Shown here: positions 18,185-23,833 of the stretch, piece after piece
How positions within the stretch are numbered: the first letter of the stretch is position 1
Layout of the letters: every line of letters begins with the position of its first letter
Assembly: GCA_900549235.1 (NCBI GenBank)
Contig: URNT01000003.1
Coordinates: forward strand, 62,001 to 126,000
DNA: 64,000 nucleotides
Origin: an uncultured Clostridium sp.
GTDB taxonomy: Bacteria; Bacillota; Clostridia; Lachnospirales; Lachnospiraceae
Reading direction: 5' to 3'
Position numbers and translations under genes: made by a program
The notes under the pieces: model-generated
Told to the model about the DNA's origin: nothing
The model's input: the letters and a program-made list of their open reading frames with translations, nothing else
Database searches by the model: none

Positions 18185-19409
18185 CAGCAACGCTGACCAG
18201 GTGGCCTCTGACAGCAACGCGGATCTGCCGATGGATGAGTATGTTGAGGAGGATGATTTTGATACACTCCCGGTTTTGCCGGATTTAGTATCTGATGGTG
18301 ATTCTGGCTATGGTGTTGATTGGAATTATACTGCTGGTTGGAGGCGTTTATCAGATAACAAACTTGTTCTTGTAGAACCTGTTAAAAATTCATCTGGCTT
18401 ATATACGTTTAAGTCTCCAGGCTCTGACTATCGTATTTATGAATTCCGTCTTACAATTCGTAAATCGGGTTTGCCTTCTTCTGGCACATATGGTTTTACA
18501 GCGTCTGTTAACCAGGGGAATATTGATGCGGCTATATCTGGTGCGCGTGTACAATATGATATTAAGGCAGATCATGTTAGCCCGGAATATATTCCTGGTG
18601 AGGTAAATTTTGAAAATACTGGTACTTCTTATACTGCATCGGCTAACGTGACACTTCCATCTAATTGTTCTCTTTTTTCGGTCATATGGTCTTTAGAGAC
18701 TCCTGATTCGGTTTTTGACCTTGGGGACGCTTCGTATGCTTTTACTTTCAAAGGGATTCCGGATGCCCCATCTTCTTCTGGTGGTGATGTTAATAATGAA
18801 CAAGATATTGCTAATGGTATCGGTCAGCAGGTAGAACAAGGTAATACCATTATTGACCTCATAAAGAACACGATCCTTACCATCTCCTCCCAGCTTACCG
18901 CCTTCTGGGACCAGCTTGCCGGGGAGTTCACAAACCTTTACAACAAGATGAATACCCAGCACTCAGAGCAGATGCAGTCAGACCAGGACACCCGGGACAC
19001 GATCCGGGAGGAGGAGGAAAAAAGCCGTAACTTCATTGTAGACGGCATTATAGAGGGTCTTAAGTCCCTTTTCATTCCATCAGATGAGTATTTCAAGTCA
19101 TGGTTTGATGATATGTACTCCTTCTTCAGTGACCGCCTGGGTTTTCTTATGCTCCCCATTGACCTTCTGGTCCAGCTTGTGGGGATCTATATAGGTGCGG
19201 ATTCCTCTTTTTCCGGGATCCCGTTCCCGGAGTTTAAGTGGTTAGACGGTACAGTCATCATTCCCGCCCAGACGGTGGGATTTACCTTCCTCGAGACAGA
19301 ATGGGGGCAGGAGATCCAGTCGAAGCTGTACTTTGTGGGGAATGTCATAATGATTGGTGCCCTGTTAAACCTTATGCACCGCAAGTTAGAGGAGGTGCTT
19401 CGGAATTGA
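18093..19409 (+). CDS. Phage adsorption protein candidate (pIII-like)
   Basis: 438 aa from the ATG at 18093, chosen because GGGGGTG lies 10 nt before it; in-frame ATGs at 18075 and 18102 are possible. A signal peptide (MRVCLSLCLLFCLTFSTPFSSLAVTA) is followed by a duplicated motif (ASDSNADQV-ASDSNADLP), a beta-rich domain, a charged coiled-coil region (NTQHSEQMQSDQDTRDTI), and C-terminal hydrophobic segments. The beta-rich part, roughly 18,280-18,830, is visibly more AT-rich and T-ending in its codons than its neighbours, as expected for a swapped receptor-binding domain. Confidence 0.82.
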   Translation: MRSMRVCLSLCLLFCLTFSTPFSSLAVTASDSNADQVASDSNADLPMDEYVEEDDFDTLPVLPDLVSDGDSGYGVDWNYTAGWRRLSDNKLVLVEPVKNSSGLYTFKSPGSDYRIYEFRLTIRKSGLPSSGTYGFTASVNQGNIDAAISGARVQYDIKADHVSPEYIPGEVNFENTGTSYTASANVTLPSNCSLFSVIWSLETPDSVFDLGDASYAFTFKGIPDAPSSSGGDVNNEQDIANGIGQQVEQGNTIIDLIKNTILTISSQLTAFWDQLAGEFTNLYNKMNTQHSEQMQSDQDTRDTIREEEEKSRNFIVDGIIEGLKSLFIPSDEYFKSWFDDMYSFFSDRLGFLMLPIDLLVQLVGIYIGADSSFSGIPFPEFKWLDGTVIIPAQTVGFTFLETEWGQEIQSKLYFVGNVIMIGALLNLMHRKLEEVLRN

Positions 19410-19678
19410 TCTTACAAGCTCTTTTTGACCTGGTATCGGCTCTGATCAAGATTGTATTCGGCTGGATTAACCTCCCGGATCTTCCAGCTTCTGTTACATC
19501 TGCGATTGATGAGCTTTTTTCAGTGATCCGTGGCGGGATCGGGATCATGGGCATATTTGTAGACCTGTCTGTGGTCAAAGTCCTGCTTCCGATTCTTCTG
19601 ATTGTCATTAACTTTGAGGAAGTCTGGAAGTTTACCATGTTCATCCTGCGTAAGATTCCGTTCCTTGGTATTAAATGA
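19406..19678 (+). CDS. Phage membrane protein, pVI-like
   Basis: 90 aa with a TTG start that overlaps the preceding stop (TTGA); GGAGG lies 10 nt upstream. It contains three hydrophobic segments and ends in FILRKIPFLGIK. A hydrophobic protein of about 100 residues placed directly after the pIII-like gene corresponds to gene VI of Ff phages, a tip protein released with pIII. The assignment is by position and topology only. Confidence 0.75.
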   Translation: MILQALFDLVSALIKIVFGWINLPDLPASVTSAIDELFSVIRGGIGIMGIFVDLSVVKVLLPILLIVINFEEVWKFTMFILRKIPFLGIK

Positions 19679-19696
19679 CGGTGTGTGTGTATGTCT

Positions 19697-19732
19697 GCCC
19701 CGCGCCTGCAAGCCGCTGGCGCAGGCCGGGGC
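19697..19732 (+). repeat. GC-rich hairpin in the phage structural module
   Basis: GCCCCGCGCCTGC (19697-19709) pairs with GCAGGCCGGGGC (19721-19732), leaving a one-base bulge. No U-run follows, so it is more likely an mRNA-processing or attenuation element, or a packaging signal, than a terminator. Confidence 0.55.
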
Positions 19733-19752
19733 CCTGCTCTGGAGGTGATAGA

Positions 19753-19875
19753 ATGGAGTATTTTGTTGCTGTGGCCTATATGGCTTGTCTGTTCATTTAT
19801 CTGTTGGCCTTGGTAGTTGGCTTTGTCCTAGGTCTTTCAGTAAAAGCCTTATGGGATAATGTATTTAGGAGGTGA
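19753..19875 (+). CDS. Small phage membrane protein (40 aa)
   Basis: Starts MEYFVAVAYMACLFIYLLAL: one long hydrophobic helix followed by a short tail, ALWDNVFRR. GGAGGTGATAGA precedes the ATG with good spacing. It may be a tip protein like pVII/pIX or an assembly partner; the function is unproven. Confidence 0.7.
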   Translation: MEYFVAVAYMACLFIYLLALVVGFVLGLSVKALWDNVFRR

Positions 19876-19879
19876 TAGA

Positions 19880-19981
19880 ATGTTCCGTAAAATCTGGGCC
19901 TGGCTTTGGTCTCCGTCTGTCCCTGTCATTGCTTACTTATGCCTTTGCATGGCGGTTTATCTGTGTTCCAAGGCTTCATAA
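19880..19981 (+). CDS. Small phage membrane protein (33 aa)
   Basis: Starts MFRKIWAWLWSPSVPVIAYL and ends LCSKAS. A basic and aromatic N-terminus precedes one transmembrane helix. Its AGGAGGTGATAG site lies in the 3' end of the previous gene, copying that gene's start arrangement. Its last 25 bp overlap a small minus-strand frame. Likely the last gene of the structural module. Confidence 0.65.
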   Translation: MFRKIWAWLWSPSVPVIAYLCLCMAVYLCSKAS

Positions 19982-20037
19982 ATGATTACTGCAATGATTC
20001 CAACAATGATCCATAGGTTAAGTGATTCTAAATTCAT
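19957..20037 (-). CDS. Tiny minus-strand membrane peptide (26 aa)
   Basis: MNLESLNLWIIVGIIAVIIY then EALEHR: one hydrophobic helix with a charged tail. The start has an excellent ribosome binding site, AAGGAGGA, 5 nt before the ATG. It lies downstream of the RHH gene on the same strand and is antisense to the end of the 33-aa phage protein. It may be a toxin-like or superinfection-related peptide; no homology is claimed. Confidence 0.5.
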   Translation of the reverse strand: MNLESLNLWIIVGIIAVIIYEALEHR

Positions 20038-20052
20038 TTAATCCTCCTTATT

Positions 20053-20112
20053 TTCAGACAATAGTTTCTGCAGGTGAGCGGATCCGCTGTACTGAAGGTA
20101 TTATTGTCTGAA
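20053..20112. repeat. 60-bp concentric inverted repeat in the phage
   Basis: Outer arms TTCAGACAATA (20053-20063) and TATTGTCTGAA (20102-20112) share the same centre (20082.5) as an inner 12-bp palindrome, AGCGGATCCGCT (20077-20088). It lies between the convergent structural module and the RHH gene. Without a U-run it is a good candidate for a packaging signal or second-strand origin; a terminator is the other possibility. Confidence 0.65.
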
Positions 20113-20116
20113 TTGT

Positions 20117-20356
20117 TTACAAATTAATTCCTCCATGGTTATCCCTTCCGATGTTAATGTTAATGCTCTTCTCTTCCGCTCCGGCCATGTCGCGGTTGAT
20201 TAGGTCTTTAATATATCCGCTTAGTTTAGAATATCCCTGCTTCTTCATGTGTTCGATTACTGCCGGGTATTCTTCCTCACGAATGTATACTTTTACAGTT
20301 TTGTAGGTGTCTTTGTTGTATTCACGTTTATAAGTGTTAAGTTCGTCTTTATTCAT
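20117..20356 (-). CDS. Ribbon-helix-helix DNA-binding regulator
   Basis: 79 aa. An N-terminal beta strand (TYKTVKVYI) is followed by two helices (EEEYPAVIEHMKKQ; KLSGYIKDLINRDM), the RHH pattern, and a flexible tail. It is on the strand opposite to the phage structural and replication genes. Three palindromic sites lie 12-80 bp upstream, so it probably represses itself and perhaps the phage early region. Confidence 0.8.
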   Translation of the reverse strand: MNKDELNTYKREYNKDTYKTVKVYIREEEYPAVIEHMKKQGYSKLSGYIKDLINRDMAGAEEKSININIGRDNHGGINL

Positions 20357-20367
20357 GGTATTCCTTT

Positions 20368-20436
20368 CTAGGACTAGAAAAGATACACAAATACTAGGCC
20401 TAGATTTTGGCTAAAACGTCAATATACTAGGCCTAG
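20368..20436. promoter_or_regulatory. Three operator palindromes upstream of the RHH gene
   Basis: CTAGGCCTAG occurs at 20394-20403 and 20427-20436, and a variant, CTAGGACTAG, at 20368-20377. Steps of 26 and 33 bp place the sites on one or nearby faces of the helix, a typical arrangement for cooperative RHH repressors. Confidence 0.75.
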
Positions 20437-20938
20437 AAAATGTGCTATACTATAGTTACAAGATAAGTAGGGTTACCGTAGCAATGAGAACAGTAATCCA
20501 TCTTTATCTTATCATGGAAAGAGAGCTTATACAAGGGATTCTATAAATGTGATTATAAACGAAACGAACTTAACAATAAAACCTATACCGAGTTTTATTC
20601 CGTTTAAGATTGGTTGAATAAATTCCATTATGTTTCCTTTCTGGCATTCTCTTTTTTGGGGTAATTTATAGTTCCTTTTCTTTGAGCGAATCTATAGCAT
20701 GGGGTATGGTTGTTTTTTGGCTGATTACATTATACCCCTGCTACCCCCTTAAATCAATTACGTTTTCATTACGGATTGGTTACATGTTCAAGCGGTTCTT
20801 TTCTGGTTTCATTGGTAAACCGGTGAAAATGTCAGTCTTAGTTAGCCAGCATGATTTTTATGTATGCTTTCCATGGGAGGGCTGTTTTTTGGCACCCATG
20901 CGAACTTTGACAAATAAATAATGAAAGGATGGTAATCT
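20437..20938. other. Phage intergenic region with little coding content
   Basis: About 500 bp with one tiny minus-strand frame (20527-20628). An imperfect inverted repeat spans about 20459-20515 (AAGATAAG...GGTTAC with GTAATCC...TTATCTT). No convincing plus-strand gene starts before 20939. It may hold the early promoter and an origin element. Confidence 0.5.
20527..20628 (-). CDS. Tiny minus-strand membrane peptide (33 aa)
   Basis: MEFIQPILNGIKLGIGFIVK then FVSFIITFIESLV: almost wholly hydrophobic with two Lys. AAAGGA lies 6-7 nt before the ATG. It lies upstream of the RHH operators on the same strand. It has the look of a toxin-like or holin-like peptide, or a phage membrane peptide; this is unproven. 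Confidence 0.45.
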   Translation of the reverse strand: MEFIQPILNGIKLGIGFIVKFVSFIITFIESLV

Positions 20939-21184
20939 ATGAAGGTAAAAGTCATTGGTATTCAGTTGGTAGATTATGTAAGCAGGAAATCCGGGGAGAA
21001 CGTCAAGGGCGTTACCCTCCACTGCACCTGTAAAGATCCCCAGGTGACCGGGGACGCAGTAGAAAGTATTTTTGTCAGTGACAAGTTGGGCCTGTCCTGT
21101 GCCTATGAGGTACAGCCCGGCCAGATGGTGGATGTTGCCTATAATCGTCGGGGCTATGTGTGTGACTTAGCTGTCTGCAAGTAG
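20939..21184 (+). CDS. Small phage protein, candidate ssDNA-binding protein
   Basis: 81 aa, starting MKVKVIGIQLVDYVSRKSGE. It is beta-rich by appearance and contains a basic turn (NRRGYVCDL). Its size and its position just before the origin and rep fit an inovirus pV-like ssDNA-binding protein, which coats progeny strands before packaging. No decisive motif is visible, so the function is inferred. AAAGGATGG precedes the ATG. Confidence 0.7.
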   Translation: MKVKVIGIQLVDYVSRKSGENVKGVTLHCTCKDPQVTGDAVESIFVSDKLGLSCAYEVQPGQMVDVAYNRRGYVCDLAVCK

Positions 21185-21323
21185 CCCCTGCGCTCTCCCT
21201 GTTTCCTTGTCTGCTTCCAGTGCCAGGCCAGCCAGGCCTGCGATTCGTCATTACGTGGTGTACCTGCGTTGTGGTACAGCCTGTGTTCCCGGCAAATGGC
21301 AGTGCCTGGCCCGTAGGGCTCTG

Positions 21324-21356
21324 GAAGTCGCTAGTTTAGTATTACCTAGCGACTTC
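21324..21356 (+). other. Rolling-circle origin: CRESS-type nonanucleotide stem-loop
   Basis: A perfect 11-bp stem, GAAGTCGCTAG (21324-21334) with CTAGCGACTTC (21346-21356), has an 11-nt loop whose last nine bases are TAGTATTAC (21337-21345). That is the nonanucleotide nicked by circovirus and geminivirus Rep proteins between T and A (here 21343/21344). It lies 105 nt before the rep start, and the encoded Rep has the matching HUH endonuclease. Confidence 0.9.
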
Positions 21357-21357
21357 T

Positions 21358-21438
21358 GTCGAAAAGCGTCAACAAGCCAGTAAATACCAGGCTTGCCAGT
21401 CCTCGACAGCTTCAAGTCGAAATGTCGACGTCGAAAAA
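21358..21438 (+). repeat. GTCGAAA iterons beside the origin
   Basis: Direct copies at 21358-21364, 21416-21422 and 21430-21436, plus GTCGAC at 21424-21429. CRESS Rep proteins bind short iterons next to the stem-loop to position the nick. These lie between the stem-loop and rep, so they could also mediate rep autoregulation. Confidence 0.6.
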
Positions 21439-21460
21439 CAAGAAACAAGGGGGAAATACA

Positions 21461-22456
21461 ATGGCAAAAGATACCCAGTCACGCAAGTGGCAATTAACAA
21501 TTAATAATCCCGCAGAAAAGGGATTCACCCATGACCGTCTGAAAGAAATTCTCTTAGGCCTTAAATCAGTGATCTACTGGTGCATGGCGGATGAGATCGG
21601 TGAGAATGGAACGTATCACACTCACATTTATCTACAGGGAAAAGGCGGTATTAACTTCTCCACCATCAAGAAGCGGTTTGATGGTGCCCATATAGAAATG
21701 GCCAAAGGTACAGCACTCCAGAATAAAGAGTATGTATCCAAGACCGGGAAATGGGAGAAAGACAAAAAAAGTGAGACCTGTGTGGAGGGAACCTTTGAGG
21801 AATGGGGGGAAATGCCCGTTGAGCGTCAAGGCTCCCGCAATGATCTGGCAGACGTTTACTCCATGGTTAAGTCCGGTTTCAGCAACTATGAGATTATTGA
21901 GCAGGTGCCGGATATTATGTTTCAAGTCGATAAACTTGACTCCATTCGCCAGATGCTCAAAGAGGAAGAATACAAAGAAAAATGGCGGGACGTAGAAGTC
22001 CAGTACATCTATGGTGAAACCGGATCCGGTAAAACCCGCTCGGTCATGGAACAGTACGGCTATTCTAAGGTATTCCGGGTAACGGACTATCAGCATCCGT
22101 TTGACGGTTATAAGGGCCAGGACGTGATTATATTTGAAGAGTTCCGCTCTTCCCTCCCATTCAGTCTGATGTTAACCTGTCTGGAAGGGTATCCTCTGGA
22201 GCTTCCCTGCCGCTATGCAAATAAGCAGGCCTGCTTTACCAAGGTATATCTGATCACTAATATCCCGCTTTCCTCCCAGTATCCGACTGTCCAGTTGGAT
22301 GATACCAGAGGGTGGCTTGCTTTCCTCCGCCGGATCAAAAAGATTAAGCATTATACATATGAAGGGATCCAGGAAAGCCACATTGAGATTATGAAATCTG
22401 GATTCCGAAGTGTATTAGATGGTGAACTGATACCATTTAATGAATATGCCAACTAA
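21461..22456 (+). CDS. rep: CRESS-type replication initiator (HUH endonuclease + SF3 helicase)
   Basis: 331 aa. The HUH domain has motif I KWQLTINNP (residues 9-17), motif II HTHIYLQ (His53, His55) and motif III YVSK with catalytic Tyr91 and Lys94. The superfamily 3 helicase has Walker A GETGSGKT (185-192), Walker B VIIFEEF (222-228) and motif C ITN (265-267). This is the two-domain layout of CRESS-DNA virus and pCRESS plasmid Reps; Ff phages use an unrelated pII nickase. I chose the ATG at 21461, 7 nt after AAGGGGG; the ATG at 21422 lies inside the iterons. Confidence 0.93.
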   Translation: MAKDTQSRKWQLTINNPAEKGFTHDRLKEILLGLKSVIYWCMADEIGENGTYHTHIYLQGKGGINFSTIKKRFDGAHIEMAKGTALQNKEYVSKTGKWEKDKKSETCVEGTFEEWGEMPVERQGSRNDLADVYSMVKSGFSNYEIIEQVPDIMFQVDKLDSIRQMLKEEEYKEKWRDVEVQYIYGETGSGKTRSVMEQYGYSKVFRVTDYQHPFDGYKGQDVIIFEEFRSSLPFSLMLTCLEGYPLELPCRYANKQACFTKVYLITNIPLSSQYPTVQLDDTRGWLAFLRRIKKIKHYTYEGIQESHIEIMKSGFRSVLDGELIPFNEYAN

Positions 22457-22490
22457 TTCGCGAAAGACCTGCATTTAACAAATAGTTGAT
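22449..22490 (-). repeat. Inverted copy of the att site inside the phage end
   Basis: Read on the minus strand, this segment matches the attL dyad with small insertions; on the plus strand it reads CCAACTAATTCGCGAAAGAC then TTTAACAAATAGTTG. It is inverted relative to attR and lies about 80 bp from it, so in single-stranded phage DNA the two sites would pair with each other. Confidence 0.75.
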
Positions 22491-22567
22491 AAGCAGGCGC
22501 CGTCCGGCGGGAATATTCCATGTCCGGCGCCTATCAACTACCACTCCCCTGGCCATCATGCTGATGG
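22483..22567. repeat. Two hairpins between the inverted att copies
   Basis: Hairpin 1: TAGTTGATA (22483-22491) and GGCGCCG (22496-22502) pair with CGGCGCC (22525-22531) and TATCAACTA (22532-22540), with GGAATATTCC in the loop. Hairpin 2: CCATCA-TGC-TGATGG (22553-22567). Together with the flanking att copies they would make a forked hairpin in ssDNA. Confidence 0.75.
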
Positions 22568-22591
22568 ACGTTTTCGTTAAACCCGGCTCGC

Positions 22592-22626
22592 CTTTCGCGA
22601 ATAGTTTGAACACACTTCTTTCATTC
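22592..22626 (+). repeat. attR of the integrated phage
   Basis: 35 bp matching 16129-16163 at 34 positions. Upstream phage sequence (22571-22582, TTTTCGTTAAAC) also resembles the left half of the attL dyad, but its outer arm has diverged. Confidence 0.85.
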
Positions 22627-22643
22627 CGGATTTCAAACATTTA

Positions 22644-22670
22644 AGTTTACATAATTTATTTATGTAAACC
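22644..22670. repeat. Palindrome resembling dif arms, between attR and cutC
   Basis: AGTTTACATAA (22644-22654) and TTATGTAAACC (22660-22670) are near-perfect inverted 11-mers around a 5-bp AT spacer. TTATGTAAACT is the XerD-side arm of the Bacillus subtilis dif site. It may also serve as the cutC terminator, ending 9 bp from that stop codon, but no U-run follows. Confidence 0.5.
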
Positions 22671-22679
22671 AGATTGCTA

Positions 22680-23426
22680 TTACTGCTTCAAAGAATCCAC
22701 TAGTATCCTCACCAGGTCCCTGCTGACTACATCATAGCAATTCTCATTTGGAGCTGCTGCAAAGCTGTATGATACATCCCTGGCTGACGTGGTTGGATCG
22801 ATGATCCAGTCTTTGCAGGAACTGTGTACCTGGGAAATGCCGGTCTGTTCCATTAGTGTGCGGGCGTTTGAGGCATTTACACCACTGCCGGCCAGAATCT
22901 CAATCTGGTCTCCGTAGGCTTCCTGGAGCTGTTTAAGAAGTGCTGCGCCGTCCATGGCCTTTGCCTTCAGGCCGCTGGTAAGCACCCGGTCCGCCCCCAG
23001 GGCGATCAGCTGCTCCATAGAACGAAAGGGATCCTTTACACAGTCATAGGCTCTGTGAAATACAGCCTCCCTGCCTGCTTCGTGTATCATGGAAATGAAA
23101 GTCTGTGTGCGGTCCTCGTCGATGGTTCCGTCTTCCTTTAGAAAACCAAAGGCAATGCCGTCTGCACCGTGGGCAAGAAGCTGGCGGCATTCCTCCTGCA
23201 TCTGCAGATACTCCTCCTTCTGATAAAAGAACCCGCCTCCTCTGGGGCGGACCATAGCGATCACCTTCAGTCCTGTATGTGCCTTTACCAGCTCAAGAGA
23301 GGCAATGGAGGGGGTTAGTCCCCCAAGGTGAAGGCCGCTGTTAAGCTCGATCCTTCCTGCTCCGCCCTTCCAGGCCTGCAGAGCGTCATAATAGCTGCCG
23401 CAGCAGATTTCAATGGTCATCATCAT
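22680..23426 (-). CDS. cutC: CutC family protein (copper homeostasis)
   Basis: 248 aa TIM barrel, starting MTIEICCGSYYDALQAWKGGAGRIELNSGL, with the conserved VMVRPRGGGFFY segment (here IAMVRPRGGGFFY) and VLTSG. Linked to copper tolerance by name; the biochemical role is not settled. Three consecutive ATG codons follow GGAGG, so the exact start may shift by two residues. It lies 7 bp downstream of the HPr-like gene, so they form an operon. Confidence 0.92.
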   Translation of the reverse strand: MMMTIEICCGSYYDALQAWKGGAGRIELNSGLHLGGLTPSIASLELVKAHTGLKVIAMVRPRGGGFFYQKEEYLQMQEECRQLLAHGADGIAFGFLKEDGTIDEDRTQTFISMIHEAGREAVFHRAYDCVKDPFRSMEQLIALGADRVLTSGLKAKAMDGAALLKQLQEAYGDQIEILAGSGVNASNARTLMEQTGISQVHSSCKDWIIDPTTSARDVSYSFAAAPNENCYDVVSRDLVRILVDSLKQ

Positions 23427-23433
23427 TTTCCTC

Positions 23434-23691
23434 CTATAATATGGTCCTTAAAAGGCCTTTCAGAAAACCAGAGGCCTGGCCCTCGTCAGGTCCCTCTACT
23501 TCAAGAATCACCGTATCTCCCATACGGGCTCCCAGTGACATCAAGGACAGGACATTTTTACAGTCCGCCATCTTCTCTCCTACGGCCAGGGTGATCCTGC
23601 TCTCGTAGTCAGACGCGGCGCGGTTTAAGCTCATGGCATTGGAGGCATGAAGGCCGTTCCGGTCAGAAATAACATATTTACAGCTTATCAT
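23434..23691 (-). CDS. HPr-family phosphocarrier paralogue lacking Ser46
   Basis: 85 aa. HPr fold with the active His15 in NGLHASNA, so it could accept phosphate from enzyme I. Position 46, the regulatory Ser phosphorylated by HPr kinase in canonical Firmicutes HPr, is Asn (CKNVLSLMSLGA). It would therefore escape that control and could not signal to CcpA by the usual route. It is co-transcribed with cutC. Confidence 0.9.
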   Translation of the reverse strand: MISCKYVISDRNGLHASNAMSLNRAASDYESRITLAVGEKMADCKNVLSLMSLGARMGDTVILEVEGPDEGQASGFLKGLLRTIL

Positions 23692-23833
23692 AATGTATCA
23701 TCCTTTGTTATTTATTACATTTATTGTAGCATAAGAAAAATGGATTGGCAACTGCTTGACAGGGTCTCTGTGACTGGTTAGAATGTTACGGTATCTGTAT
23801 TTAAAATGATTTTCAGAAAGGAGATGTCTGTTT

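Larger units (their letters stand above)
21185..21460 (+). other. Phage replication-origin region
   Basis: 276 bp with no gene but dense secondary structure: GTACC...GGTAC near 21260-21280, GCCAGGC/GCCTGGC repeats, the nonanucleotide stem-loop at 21324-21356, a CAAGCC...GGCTTG hairpin at 21373-21395, and GTCGAAA iterons up to the rep start. Confidence 0.75.
16129..22626 (+). mobile_element. Integrated filamentous phage (inovirus-like) with CRESS-type Rep
   Basis: 6.5 kb bounded by 35-bp direct repeats (34/35 identical). Plus-strand modules are, in order: coat protein, terminator, Zot ATPase, exported tip-like proteins, a pVI-like protein and small membrane proteins; then a short minus-strand RHH regulator block; then a candidate ssDNA-binding protein, a rolling-circle origin and a CRESS-type Rep. 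No integrase lies inside the repeats, fitting phages that exploit host Xer enzymes. All reading frames look intact, so the element may be active. Confidence 0.88.

Noticed and set aside
20682..20921. 79-codon plus-strand frame in the phage intergenic region
   Set aside because: It needs a TTG start with no ribosome binding site, and its sequence looks random rather than protein-like.
21251..21448. 65-codon minus-strand frame across the phage origin
   Set aside because: It spans the stem-loop and iterons and has no ribosome binding site; the structure explains the sequence.
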